From contig JBCDIT010000001.1 in assembly GCA_038748775.1 (NCBI GenBank), forward strand, positions 186,001 to 250,000: a stretch of DNA of 64,000 nt. The letters run 5' to 3'. The position numbers and the translations under genes are program-made. This stretch comes from DAIQNV01 sp038748775 (GTDB lineage: Bacteria > Planctomycetota > Phycisphaerae > Phycisphaerales > UBA1924). Positions 9,365 to 18,025 of this stretch are shown here, piece by piece. Each line of letters opens with the position of its first letter. Position 1 is the first letter of the stretch. The notes under the pieces are model-generated. The model was not told where the DNA came from, did not search any database, and worked only from the letters and a program-made list of their open reading frames with translations.

Positions 9365-9501
9365 CGCGCCTCCAGCGTGCGCGGCCCGACGATCCGCGTC
9401 GGCCCGCCGCGGCCCCGCCCTCGGGGCCGCATACCCTCACCTCGCTAAGAATACCTCCGAAACGACCGAGGCCGCAGCGGCGGCCCGCCCCTGGAGCGCC
9501 G

Positions 9502-9960
9502 ATGTCCGCGATTGACCCCAACCTGCCCTGGCACGACCGGTTCAACACCCCCGATTCTGATGAGCTCATCGAACCGGTCCGAACGGCCGAAACCGGCATC
9601 GAGCCGTTCGAGCAACTCCGCGTGACCCTCGTGGAATCGCTGGAACTCACCGAAACCCTCGGCTGGCACGGCATCCCCTGGCGTTGGGCATTTTCGTACG
9701 CCCCGGGCGAAGAGGACCCGATCGCCTACCTCGTTCCCGAGCCGGGACGGCCACAGTTTTGCTGCCGGCTCGACGTCGACGCCGCGGATGCCGTCGCCGC
9801 GTCCAAACCGCACCGAACTATCCGAGAAGGGCTCGCCCGGGGCCGTTTGGTCGGCTCGACCCTCTGGACCGAATGGGACCTCAACGCGATGACCCGGGCC
9901 GGCGACTACGCCGATCTTGTCAAGGTCATCGCGAAGCATCGGGCCGGTTCCGGGGGTTGA
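9502..9960 (+). CDS. Conserved-looking hypothetical protein, 152 residues
   Basis: I do not recognise this family. The ATG at 9502 starts MSAIDPNLPWHDRF. The frame is open further upstream, but that part (Arg/Pro-rich) looks non-coding. The protein is soluble, acidic, has no signal peptide or membrane segment, and includes the blocks 'LGWHGIPWRWAFSYAPGEED' and 'RLVGSTLWTEWDLN'. Codon usage matches its neighbours, supporting a real gene. It lies 59 bases before the PBP4 gene on the same strand, and the regulator at 8858 is divergent from it. Confidence 0.65.
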   Translation: MSAIDPNLPWHDRFNTPDSDELIEPVRTAETGIEPFEQLRVTLVESLELTETLGWHGIPWRWAFSYAPGEEDPIAYLVPEPGRPQFCCRLDVDAADAVAASKPHRTIREGLARGRLVGSTLWTEWDLNAMTRAGDYADLVKVIAKHRAGSGG

Positions 9961-10019
9961 CCCGAACTGATCCCCCCCCACTGGAGTGGAAGCCTCCGGC
10001 AGGCCGATGCCCCTTGGCC

Positions 10020-11582
10020 ATGATCACCGATCCACGACACGTTTCACTTCGTCGCCTGATCTGCCTCGCCGCGGTCTGGCTCTGCGCCGTCCCGGCGACC
10101 GCCGACAGCGAGGCCGATCTCGCCGCGACCCTACGAGCGCTGACCGGCCGGAGCATTGCGCTCGCGAACGCGGAAATCGGTGTTCACGTCCGAGATCTTC
10201 GCTCCGGACGTGAGGTCTTCTCGCACCGGGCCGACGAGCAGTTGATCCCCGCCTCGAACCTCAAGCTCATCACCACAGGTGCGGCCCTCGTTACCCTCGG
10301 CGTCGATCACACGTTCGACACGTCGTTCGAGATCACCGACGACGCGCTGGTCGTGGTTGGATCGGGCGACCCCGGGTTGGCCGACGCGGCGTTACTCGAG
10401 CGCTCCACACCACCCATGACCGTCGACGGACTGCTCGACTCGGTCGTTGACGCCGTCCGCAAAGCCGGTGTCACCGCGGTCGACGAGGTGATTATCGACG
10501 ATCGGGTGTTCGATCGAGAGTTGGTCCACCCGTCCTGGCCCGCCGACCAACTCAACCGTTGGTACTGCGCCGGCGTATCCGGCTTGAACTTCGCCACCAA
10601 CTGCGTCACCTTCGAGGTCCTCCCCTCGCGGAGCGGGCCGGGCCATGCACCGTCTGTGTCGCTGATCCCCGAGGCCGGCTGGCTGGAGTGGACGAACCGG
10701 GCGAAGACGGTCTCGAAGGGTCGCACGACCGCGTGGGTCGCCCGCCCTAGGCCGGCGAACGTGTTCACCGTCTTCGGTGACGTTCACCGGCGGGCCCCGG
10801 CCCTCGTCGACGTCACCTTGCACGAACCACAGTTGTTCACCGGCCGGCTGCTCGCCGACCGTCTCGCGAAGGCGGGCGTGACCGTCGGTGGGCATTCTGC
10901 TGCGAGCAGAGCGGTACGTCAGGCGAGGCTCGCCGAGCCCGACGAGAGGTTCGACGACGCCCGGCCGGTCGCGGTCGTGCGCACCGCCCTCCGCGACGCT
11001 CTGCACCGGTCCAACGTCAACAGCCAGAACCTCTACACCGAAGCACTGCTCAAGGCAACGGGGCACGCCGTAACGGGCGAGCCCGGATCGTGGGCCAACG
11101 GCGCCGCGGTCGTCCGGATGATCATCACCGAACGCCTCGACCCGGCACACGCCCGCTCGCTGAACATCGCCGACGGTTCCGGGCTGAGCCGGTTGAACCG
11201 TATCTCACCCGAAACACTCACGGCCTGGATCGCATCGATCGCAACCGATGAGGAACTCGGCGACACCTTTGTCGAGTCTCTCCCGATGCCCGGCGAGGGC
11301 ACGCTCCGCTCGAGGTTCCGGAGCATCCAGCTCGATTCGATCGTCCGCGCCAAAAGCGGGTCGATCAACGGCGTCCGGTGCCTTTCCGGCCTCGTCATCA
11401 GTCCTCGCACCGGCCGATCGCTCGCCTTCAGCGTGCTGCTCAACGACCTGAAGTCAACGAACGCGGTCCGCGGCGCGACGAAGTACCACGAGCAGGTCGT
11501 CGACGCGATCGACGACTGGCTGGTCGAGACCGACGCAACCTTCGCCAACGCGGACGAGGGCGAGTCGGGCTTCGGCGGCTGA
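10020..11582 (+). CDS. dacB: D-alanyl-D-alanine carboxypeptidase/endopeptidase, PBP4 type (peptidase S13)
   Basis: A 520-residue periplasmic enzyme that trims or cleaves peptidoglycan peptide cross-links. The ATG at 10020 opens a signal peptide (RRLICLAAVWLCAVPATA). The active-site motifs of the S13 class are all visible: SxxK as Ser79-Asn-Leu-Lys82 in LIPASNLKLITT, SxN in NVNSQNLYTEALLK, and KTG-like KSGSINGVRCLSG. The large insertion between SxxK and SxN typical of PBP4 is present (about 95-330). The length agrees with the family. The presence of a peptidoglycan-trimming enzyme is informative because peptidoglycan in planctomycetes was long disputed; mreBCD is also in this window. It is convergent with nadC, 59 bases apart. 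Confidence 0.93.
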   Translation: MITDPRHVSLRRLICLAAVWLCAVPATADSEADLAATLRALTGRSIALANAEIGVHVRDLRSGREVFSHRADEQLIPASNLKLITTGAALVTLGVDHTFDTSFEITDDALVVVGSGDPGLADAALLERSTPPMTVDGLLDSVVDAVRKAGVTAVDEVIIDDRVFDRELVHPSWPADQLNRWYCAGVSGLNFATNCVTFEVLPSRSGPGHAPSVSLIPEAGWLEWTNRAKTVSKGRTTAWVARPRPANVFTVFGDVHRRAPALVDVTLHEPQLFTGRLLADRLAKAGVTVGGHSAASRAVRQARLAEPDERFDDARPVAVVRTALRDALHRSNVNSQNLYTEALLKATGHAVTGEPGSWANGAAVVRMIITERLDPAHARSLNIADGSGLSRLNRISPETLTAWIASIATDEELGDTFVESLPMPGEGTLRSRFRSIQLDSIVRAKSGSINGVRCLSGLVISPRTGRSLAFSVLLNDLKSTNAVRGATKYHEQVVDAIDDWLVETDATFANADEGESGFGG

Positions 11583-11641
11583 CGCGCCGATCACACGCGG
11601 ATCGACTGATTCGAAACGTCCAGCCGCGTTCGCTTTGCGAA

Positions 11642-12592
11642 TCAGACCGCGTCGAGGCCAACATCGAGCGACGCGGCACCATGCGTCAGCGAGCCCACGC
11701 TCACCCGATCGACGCCGGTCGCGCCGATCCGCCCGATCGTGCCCAGCGAGACCCCGCCGGACGCCTCCAGCGCCACGCGCGGCGCCAGCCGATCGCGCAC
11801 CAGAACCGCCGCCGCGAGTGTCTCCATATCCATGTTGTCGAGCAGCACAGCGTCAATGCGGCCCCCGCATGCGTTGAGCAGAGTGTCGAGTTGTCCGAGG
11901 CGGTCGACTTCAACTTCGATGAACCGAGGACGCGGTGCGCCACCTCTGACCGCGAGGTCTACGCCATCGAGCATGGTCGCCACGCGCCGCCCGAGCTGGC
12001 CGTCGCCTACGCCCAGGAAGTTGTCCTTGATCATTAGCGCATCGTGCAAACCCAGCCGGTGGTTTTTCCCACCTCCGCATCGCACGGCGTACTTCTCGGG
12101 CAGCCGGAGCCCGGGCGTGGTCTTTCGGGTATCCCAAAGCTCCGCCCGCCCCCCCCCGGCCTCGAGCGCATCGACGAAGATCGAGGTCCGGGTCGCGATC
12201 CCGGAGAGCCTCGCGACGAGGTTCAGAAGCGTCCGCTCTACGAGCAGCGCCGGGCCGTGCTCGCCCCACAGTTCACCCACGACCTCACCCGCCTCGACGC
12301 GCTGGCCGTCCGACACGCTCGGTTTGAACTCCAGGCGACCGGGGAAGACACCGAGAAGCGACGGAACGCACGCAAGTCCGGCGACGACGCCCTCCTCACG
12401 AAACACCACGCGTCCGGCCCACGCCCGCTTGCCCACCGTCCCCACCGTCAACGACGCGTGGTCGGCCCCGAGGTCTTCGTCACGCGAGAGCTCGAACATC
12501 CGCCCGGGCAAGCCGGTGGCCTCGAAGGAAGCCCAGAGGGCATCGAGACCGAGCGCGTTCGGGTCGTTCGAGGAACCTTCGGGGGCGGTCAT
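11642..12592 (-). CDS. nadC: Nicotinate-nucleotide pyrophosphorylase (carboxylating)
   Basis: A 316-residue quinolinate phosphoribosyltransferase, converting quinolinate and PRPP to nicotinate mononucleotide in de novo NAD synthesis. Typical signatures: LVERTLLNLVARLSGIAT, WDTRKTTPGLRLPEKYAVRCGGG, 'NHRLGLHDALMIKDNF', IEVEVDR, VLLDNMD and LEASGGVSLGTI. The N-terminal alpha/beta domain precedes the barrel. Length is slightly above the usual 280-300 because of a short N-terminal extension (about 25 residues). The ATG is at 12592, 68 bases from the divergent fabI start, so the two promoters lie in this short gap. nadA and nadB are not in the window. Confidence 0.95.
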   Translation of the reverse strand: MTAPEGSSNDPNALGLDALWASFEATGLPGRMFELSRDEDLGADHASLTVGTVGKRAWAGRVVFREEGVVAGLACVPSLLGVFPGRLEFKPSVSDGQRVEAGEVVGELWGEHGPALLVERTLLNLVARLSGIATRTSIFVDALEAGGGRAELWDTRKTTPGLRLPEKYAVRCGGGKNHRLGLHDALMIKDNFLGVGDGQLGRRVATMLDGVDLAVRGGAPRPRFIEVEVDRLGQLDTLLNACGGRIDAVLLDNMDMETLAAAVLVRDRLAPRVALEASGGVSLGTIGRIGATGVDRVSVGSLTHGAASLDVGLDAV

Positions 12593-12660
12593 GCGCGATG
12601 ATACGCGCTAGACTTGCCGTTCCCGCCCCCGAGCCCGGGCGCGGCGAAAGGAGACGCCCA

Positions 12661-13470
12661 ATGGCCCTGCTCGAAGGCAAAACCGGACTCGTGGTCGGCA
12701 TCGCGAACGACCGCTCCTACGCGTTCCACATCGCCAAGGCGCTCACCGAACACGGCGCCACCTGCGGCTACACCCACCTCCCGGGCGAGAAGAACGAACG
12801 ACGGACCCGCAAGGCCGTGGAGTCCATGGGCCAGACCGGTGACGAGGCGGACGGCTGGTACCGCCCCCTCGACGCCTCGAGCGACGAAGAGCTCGACAAG
12901 GTCTTCGAGGACTATGCCAAGGACTTCGGTCGGATGGACTTCCTCGTCCACTCCATCGCCTTCGCCGACCGTGAGTGGCTCCAGCCGGGCAAGTTCACCG
13001 CGACGCCCCGCGAGGCCTACCTCTCGGCCATCGACATCTCTGCCTACACCCTCGCGGCGATGGCGAACCGCGCTCGTGAACTCATGGCCAGCCCCGAGGA
13101 AGGAAAGCCGGGCGGCTCGATCATGTGCATGAGCTACTACGGGGCTGAGAAGGTCGTGCCCGGGTACAACGTCATGGGCGTCGCCAAAGCCTCGCTCGAG
13201 TGCACCGCTCGCTATCTTGCTGCCGAACTGGGCGAGCAGGGCATCCGCGTCAACAGCATCTCGGGCGGCTACCTCCGCACGCTCGCGTCGAGCGCCGTCG
13301 CCGGCACCGATGTCTTCAGCGACCACTCCGAGCAGCGCAGCCCGCTTCGCCGCAACGTCGAAGGATCGGACGTCGGCGGGACTGCTGTATGGCTCGCGAG
13401 CGACCTCTCGGCAGGCGTCACCGGCGAGACAATCTACGTCGACTGCGGCGTGAACACCATCGGGCTCTGA
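12661..13470 (+). CDS. fabI: Enoyl-[acyl-carrier-protein] reductase (NADH), FabI type
   Basis: A 269-residue short-chain dehydrogenase family enzyme performing the last reduction of fatty-acid elongation. The start ATG at 12661 follows an AAAGGAGA ribosome site; the upstream open frame is non-coding. The FabI nucleotide loop GIANDRSYAFHIAKAL is at 13-28. The active site is Tyr159 and Tyr169 with Lys176 in MSYYGAEKVVPGYNVMGVAK, matching the FabI pattern Y-x6-K. SISGGYLRTLASSAV follows, where Escherichia coli has GPIRTLAASG. Residue Tyr160 next to Tyr159 is a small deviation from the common SYLGAE. It is divergent from nadC. Confidence 0.96.
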   Translation: MALLEGKTGLVVGIANDRSYAFHIAKALTEHGATCGYTHLPGEKNERRTRKAVESMGQTGDEADGWYRPLDASSDEELDKVFEDYAKDFGRMDFLVHSIAFADREWLQPGKFTATPREAYLSAIDISAYTLAAMANRARELMASPEEGKPGGSIMCMSYYGAEKVVPGYNVMGVAKASLECTARYLAAELGEQGIRVNSISGGYLRTLASSAVAGTDVFSDHSEQRSPLRRNVEGSDVGGTAVWLASDLSAGVTGETIYVDCGVNTIGL

Positions 13471-13557
13471 GCAGCCGACCCAGAACCCCGCCCCATTCAG
13501 GGCACGCCCGACGCAAGGTGTGCGCCGTAGGGCACGATTGTGCCGATACTTAGCGCG

Positions 13558-13836
13558 ATGACCGGAGCGATCCCCAACAACCCGCTCGCCTCGTCGATCG
13601 CCGGCACCGACAACGCGGCCCGCCGTGTTCAGAGCGAGAAGAAGCGGTCCGAAAAGTCCGAACGCCCTCGCCGCACCGAAGACACCTTCGAACAGGCCGA
13701 ACAGGTCACCGAGATCGACCCGGCCCGCACCGTCAAAGGCAACACCGACGAGGAAGCCCACGAGGACCGCCAAGAGCACGGCACCGACGGAGTCCGCGAC
13801 GAGCGGCCAAAGCGCGGGCTCGACCTGAGCGCGTAG
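13558..13836 (+). CDS. Small, highly charged hypothetical protein
   Basis: A 92-residue hydrophilic protein starting at ATG 13558 (MTGAIPNNPLASSIAGTD); a GTG at 13540 is an alternative. It is rich in Glu, Arg, Asp and Lys, ends in DLSA, and contains NTDEEAHEDRQEHGTDGV. I recall similar short disordered proteins from planctomycetes ending in a 'PHLDVSG'-like tail, but cannot confirm this here. No membrane segment or signal peptide. It follows fabI by 87 bases on the same strand, so it may share its transcript. Confidence 0.55.
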   Translation: MTGAIPNNPLASSIAGTDNAARRVQSEKKRSEKSERPRRTEDTFEQAEQVTEIDPARTVKGNTDEEAHEDRQEHGTDGVRDERPKRGLDLSA

Positions 13837-14033
13837 CGGCGCCGCCGACGCCGGATTCGGATCAACACCGTTCACGTCCTTCAGAGCCGCGTTCGTGAGA
13901 ACGCGGTCCGGGCGTGCAGGGTCGGACCGGGTTCGACTCGACGCTGGACACCCTCGGTCCGCTCCGCGGATCGAACTCGGACGCACCAAGGACGCCCGGA
14001 CCGCGAGCTCACGCTCGCGACTCTGAAAGACGC

Positions 14034-14069
14034 AAGGCCGCCAACCCCGGGGGTGGGGTTGGCAGCCTT
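14034..14069 (-). terminator. Strong hairpin after the beta-helix gene
   Basis: GCCAACCCC (14040-14048) and GGGGTTGGC (14055-14063) pair perfectly around a 6-base loop, extended by AAGGC/GCCTT flanks with small bulges. It lies just downstream of the leftward gene ending at 14095. There is no T-run, so it may be a transcript-end stabiliser or an inefficient terminator. Confidence 0.5.
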
Positions 14070-14094
14070 GGTCGTCATCGAGTCGAGACGCGCA

Positions 14095-15210
14095 TCAGGG
14101 GCAACCGGCCTGGAAGCTCTGGATGAACGTGTCGATGTCGTCCACGTCGAGCACACCGAAGGGCGCCGCGAGGTCGGCCGTGCCGCAGGTGTCGGGCACG
14201 CGTTCGAACGCTCCGCAATCGAGCTTATTCGCAAAGAGGGTGGTCACCGCCGGGTCGTCGATGATGCGATCGTTGCCCAGCAGATCGAGCACCGGACCGG
14301 TGTAGCGCACCGCGATGGCCGCGTCGATGCCGGCCGAGTCGGCGGCGAGCCGGTAGTCGCCCGACGCGGCGTCGACGAACCTCGGGAACGCGCTGATGTC
14401 AGGGGGGGTCGCGCCCGGGAAGACGTTGAAGACGGTCGTGTCGATCGAATCTTGGAACATCAAGAACGGGCCTGAGCGTTCGAAGACCGAGTTCGACAGG
14501 TCCATGCGGGAGTTCTGCCCGGCCCGGATGTCAAAGTTGGTGTCGTTGTCGGCAAAGGTGCAGTTGATGATCTCGAGCCGTGCGTCGGTTTGGGCGTAGA
14601 CCGAACTGAGGCCGTCGGTGCTCCCGGTGATGAGGCAGTTGACCATGGTCAGGCGGCTGCGGAACAGCGAAGCGACGGCGGTCGAGTTGGCGTTGCCTCG
14701 ACCGAGGTTGTCGCGGAAGATCGAGTTCTCGATCCGCATGGTCGAGTCGCTGCGAACCACGACGGCGCCGATCTGGTGGTCGGGCGTGCTGTTGGCCTCG
14801 AAGACACAGTTGCGGATCAGCGCGTATCCACGGTTGCGGACGTTGACGGCGCCGCCATCAGAACCCGTCGTCGTCGGGCCGACCCCGTTCGTGAAGGTGA
14901 TCCCCTCGATGGTCACCCGGGCGTCGCCGGTCACGGTCAGGATGGTCTGGTTCCGGCCGCCGCCATCGAGGGTGGCCGCCCCGGGGACGCCGATCAGCCG
15001 CAGATCGCGGCTGCCGTCGATCACAATGCCCGTCTCTTGGAACGTGCAGTTTCCCACGACGAGCGTGTCGCCCGTCGAGGCCTGGTTGACCGCCGCCTTC
15101 ACCGTCGTGAAGATCTCGTTCGACGTGATATTGGACACCTGGCACTGGGCGGAGCCCCGCGAGGGCAACACACAGAGCAACGCGAAAACGAGAAGCGTGA
15201 TCGGGCGCAT
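14095..15210 (-). CDS. Exported right-handed beta-helix protein with GC-type dockerin
   Basis: A 371-residue secreted protein. The ATG at 15210 has an ideal AGGAGG site and opens a signal peptide (MRPITLLVFALLCVLPSRGSAQ). The body is a parallel beta-helix typical of pectate-lyase-like or POMP-like repeat proteins: repeated turns such as VVGNCTFQETGIVIDGSRDL, ITFTNGVGP, IRNCVFEANS, IENSIFRDN, VNCLITGS, INCTFADND and LSNSVFERSG. The region 'FPRFVDAASGDYRLAADSAGIDA' resembles the choice-of-anchor Q type linker. It ends in one GC-type dockerin repeat (ADLAAPFGVLDVDDIDTFI) and CP, where most relatives here have two. Catalytic residues for a polysaccharide lyase are not evident, so a structural or binding role is possible. 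Confidence 0.85.
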   Translation of the reverse strand: MRPITLLVFALLCVLPSRGSAQCQVSNITSNEIFTTVKAAVNQASTGDTLVVGNCTFQETGIVIDGSRDLRLIGVPGAATLDGGGRNQTILTVTGDARVTIEGITFTNGVGPTTTGSDGGAVNVRNRGYALIRNCVFEANSTPDHQIGAVVVRSDSTMRIENSIFRDNLGRGNANSTAVASLFRSRLTMVNCLITGSTDGLSSVYAQTDARLEIINCTFADNDTNFDIRAGQNSRMDLSNSVFERSGPFLMFQDSIDTTVFNVFPGATPPDISAFPRFVDAASGDYRLAADSAGIDAAIAVRYTGPVLDLLGNDRIIDDPAVTTLFANKLDCGAFERVPDTCGTADLAAPFGVLDVDDIDTFIQSFQAGCP

Positions 15211-15325
15211 CGCACAAGACCTCCTGTGTGGCGACGCCCGTCTCGGTGAGCCGCGGCGTCGGCCTTCAAGGTCTGTCAACGCGAACGGCGTTGCCGGGGC
15301 GCAAGAGTTTCTGAGGTTTCCGGCT

Positions 15326-15360
15326 CCCTCTCCCCGAGGGGGAGAGGGTTGGGGAGAGGG
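15326..15360. repeat. Interspersed palindromic element (CCCTCTCCCC type)
   Basis: CCCTCTCCCC-GAG-GGGGAGAGGG (15326-15348) forms a perfect 10-base hairpin, and a third copy of GGGGAGAGGG follows at 15351-15360. In the reverse strand it would read SPSPQPSPPRGEG, a dispersed non-coding repeat commonly mistaken for protein in many GC-rich bacteria. It lies in the 278-base gap between two leftward genes. Confidence 0.7.
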
Positions 15361-15439
15361 GCTTCCCCAGCGCACCTACCTCTGACTCCTTCTTCTCCTC
15401 CGCGACGTCATCGGCAAACGAGACGTGAAGAAAACGGAG

Positions 15440-15486
15440 CCCCTCATCCGGCCCTTCGGGCCACCTTCTCCCCCATGGGGAGAAGG
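15440..15486. repeat. Interspersed palindromic element (CCTCATCCGGCCC...CCTTCTCCCC type)
   Basis: Two consecutive hairpins, GGCCC-TTC-GGGCC and CCTTCTCCCC-CAT-GGGGAGAAGG (arms 15464-15473 and 15477-15486). This arrangement is a widely dispersed REP-like sequence in GC-rich genomes. It abuts the start of the next leftward gene's 3' end (stop at 15489) and may also act as its transcript end. Confidence 0.7.
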
Positions 15487-15488
15487 AT

Positions 15489-17990
15489 CTACTCGGGCCT
15501 CATCAGCCTCGTGAACGACGCGACGAACAGCGTCGCGATGACCCAGCCCGAGCCGATGTGGAAGGGGAGGTACACCTGCTTGGCCCACCACCGCCCGGAC
15601 CAGCGCTCGCCGTTGCGGAGGGTCCACGCCGATTCTTGGCCGAAGCTGACGAGGGGGAGGAAGGTGTCGAGCGAGTAGACCACGGCGTTGAACTGGGGGT
15701 AGGAGGCGACCCAGGACAAATCGTCGCCCTGCTTGTTGATCGGGTTGTCGAACGTGAGCAAAGAAAGCGGCTCCGAGGGCGCAGCCGTCCAGCCCGCGTC
15801 ACGCGCTTCCTGCCAACTCCTCAGCGCCAGCGGCTGCGCAGGCTGAATCCGCCGGTGTTCCTGATGCCCGAAGACCCATACGCCAAGCAGCGTGAAGCCG
15901 ATCGCCCACACGAGCACACGCCAGCGGGCGTAGCCGTGCCCGACGAGGAGGAGATAGATCCACTCGCTGATGAACGTCCGGACGCCCAGCAGGTACCCCG
16001 CAACCCGTCGGACAGACTTGTACTTCGCTGCATTTGTCGGCCGCTCGGCCTGCCACGCGAGCACACCGAGGCTCACAACTCCGAGCCCGATGACGACAAA
16101 CGACCACACGGGCAATGGAGCGACGCCCTCGATCGACAGGACCGCCAGCAAGACGAGGAGACCACCGAGGGCGAACGGAAACGCCCAGGCCGAGCCGCCC
16201 TTGGTGAGAAACGTGTTCACACGAGGCCAAATCCGCCGCCGGGCACACGCCCGCATGACGATGTCGGCGTCACCCCCGTGCCCCTGCTTGCGAAGCACCT
16301 CGGCGAGTTGGCGGTAGGGCTGAGGATCTGGCGGGGAATCGTGCGATTGCTTCGACTCGACGACTTCGTCATGTGCCTTCAGCCATCGCAGGCGTCGTGT
16401 CGCGTCCAGTGGCGAACTCGGCCGGATTCGCTCATACCGAAAACCGGTGACGTCGAACTTGGCAGGCCAATCACTCGCGCCTTCGGGCAGATCATCTTGC
16501 AGTTCGCCTGCCTTCGCCCCGACCAGCTTGACCCGTCCTTCCGCGCGGAAACCCCGAATGAAGTTAATGATCCCTTTGATATTTGCTCTGTTCAGAGTTA
16601 TCGCAACTCTTCCCGGGTTCTCCACAATACCTCGTTCAAAGCCAAGGTCGCCTTTGATTTCAGCGCCGAGAAGTCGCACCTGGCCAGTTGCGTGAAAGCC
16701 ACTCGAAAGGTGGACGCTTCCGTTGGTTCGGAGACTATCTGCTTCCAACGCGACGGCGGGTGGGTTTCTGATCTTGCCGCCGCGTGCATCAAGCCCGCTG
16801 TCAAACTCTGCGCCAGTGACGTTCACGAGGCCCCTCACTCGGGCGTCAACAAGGAACATTCCGCCTTTCGCGCGAGTCGTGTTCGCGTTTAGAGCGATCT
16901 GGCCCTTGTTTCGGAAAAGTCCTTTCGAGCAATCGAGGTGACCGCCGATCTCCGCGCGGGTGAGCCCGACCTCGCCTTCCGCCCGGAAGCCATGTCGCAA
17001 GAACACGCCGCCCGTCACGCGGGCACCGTTTGCTTCCAATGTCGCCCCACCCTTGTTTCGAAATCTGCCATTATCGCAACTGAAGTTGCGGCCGATGGCC
17101 GCCCCAGAAAACCGGACCTCGCCATCGGCCCGGAAACCCTTGGACAAGAACACGCCACCGGTCACCCGGACGCGGCTCGCACTCAAAGCGTCCTTGCCTT
17201 CGTTCAGGAACACGCCCTGAACACATTCGAGATCGCTCCCGATCTCCGCACCGAGCAGCCTCACCTCGCCCTCGGAGCGGAAGCCGTTCCGAAAGAACAC
17301 ACCGCCCGTCACGCGGACGCCGTCGGCATTCAACGCGTACCCGCCTGCGTTCAGGAACACGCCTTGAGTGCAGTCGAGGACACTCCCGATCTCCGCACCG
17401 AGCAGCCTCACCTCGCCCTTGGACCGGAAGCCGTTCCGAAAGAACACACCGCCCGTCACACGGACGCCGTCGGCGAACACCGCGCTGCCCATCGCCCCCG
17501 CCTCGACGAACGAGCGCTGAACTGCGACCGTCTTGCACTGGGCGTAAAGCAGATCGACGCCCTTGAGCCACGCGGCGTCCGCCGTAAGCGGGCGTTCGCA
17601 CACGCACGCGTGCAGATCGAGCGTGCTCTCGAGCCGCACGCCAGCGATCCACACGCCCTTGGCGTGGACGTGCTCCAGGGCCGCCTCGCTCGTCAGCAGC
17701 CACCGGATGACCGAAGGCATGACGATGGTGCTGGGCTTCGGGCGATCCGTGGCCGGAGGAAGCTCCGGGTCGTTTCTCTTGACCGCCGCCTGCTCCGCGG
17801 CGATCGCCTTCGTGAGATCCCGGTAGTACTCCGCGTCGCCGAACTCCGCGATCTCCCCCAACGCCGCGGCCTGGACGACGTCACGATCGGCCTTCGACAA
17901 CCCCTCGCCGAACTCATCCTCCGCGAGCGAGAGCAGATTGGCGACCCGCTGCTCCTCGCCTGGGGTTCTGGGATCACGCACGTTGGGCAT
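15489..17990 (-). CDS. Solenoid-repeat membrane protein of unknown function
   Basis: An 833-residue protein. Residues 1-120 are soluble (MPNVRDPRTPGEEQRVANLL...). From about 150 to 500 there are roughly eight imperfect repeats of 41-43 residues with the pattern RVTGGVFxxxGFRxxGEVRLLGAEIGxxLxC followed by a G-x-F-x-N-x-G-x-x-AL block. These should fold as a beta-solenoid related to pentapeptide-like or bactofilin-like stacks. Similar repeats occur in proteins loosely annotated as membrane-associated oxidoreductases, but no redox motif is visible. After a linker come hydrophobic segments near 607-640, 685-700, 710-728 and 805-825. The tail YPQFNAVVYSLDTFLPLVSF resembles the pore-proximal region of pentapeptide-repeat/ion-channel-like proteins. 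I cannot assign a function. The ATG is at 17990. Confidence 0.75.
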   Translation of the reverse strand: MPNVRDPRTPGEEQRVANLLSLAEDEFGEGLSKADRDVVQAAALGEIAEFGDAEYYRDLTKAIAAEQAAVKRNDPELPPATDRPKPSTIVMPSVIRWLLTSEAALEHVHAKGVWIAGVRLESTLDLHACVCERPLTADAAWLKGVDLLYAQCKTVAVQRSFVEAGAMGSAVFADGVRVTGGVFFRNGFRSKGEVRLLGAEIGSVLDCTQGVFLNAGGYALNADGVRVTGGVFFRNGFRSEGEVRLLGAEIGSDLECVQGVFLNEGKDALSASRVRVTGGVFLSKGFRADGEVRFSGAAIGRNFSCDNGRFRNKGGATLEANGARVTGGVFLRHGFRAEGEVGLTRAEIGGHLDCSKGLFRNKGQIALNANTTRAKGGMFLVDARVRGLVNVTGAEFDSGLDARGGKIRNPPAVALEADSLRTNGSVHLSSGFHATGQVRLLGAEIKGDLGFERGIVENPGRVAITLNRANIKGIINFIRGFRAEGRVKLVGAKAGELQDDLPEGASDWPAKFDVTGFRYERIRPSSPLDATRRLRWLKAHDEVVESKQSHDSPPDPQPYRQLAEVLRKQGHGGDADIVMRACARRRIWPRVNTFLTKGGSAWAFPFALGGLLVLLAVLSIEGVAPLPVWSFVVIGLGVVSLGVLAWQAERPTNAAKYKSVRRVAGYLLGVRTFISEWIYLLLVGHGYARWRVLVWAIGFTLLGVWVFGHQEHRRIQPAQPLALRSWQEARDAGWTAAPSEPLSLLTFDNPINKQGDDLSWVASYPQFNAVVYSLDTFLPLVSFGQESAWTLRNGERWSGRWWAKQVYLPFHIGSGWVIATLFVASFTRLMRPE

Positions 17991-18025
17991 GGGCGGAATC
18001 TAACACCATCGACGACGGCTGTGGT

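Noticed and set aside
15274..15279. TTGACA on the leftward strand upstream of the beta-helix gene as a promoter
   Set aside because: No -10-like sequence is found at 15-19 bases; the surrounding DNA is GC-rich.
15211..15375. N-terminal extension of the beta-helix protein (MRWGSPSPQPSPPRGEG...)
   Set aside because: This stretch is translation of a dispersed palindromic repeat. The ATG at 15210 has an ideal ribosome site and a signal peptide.
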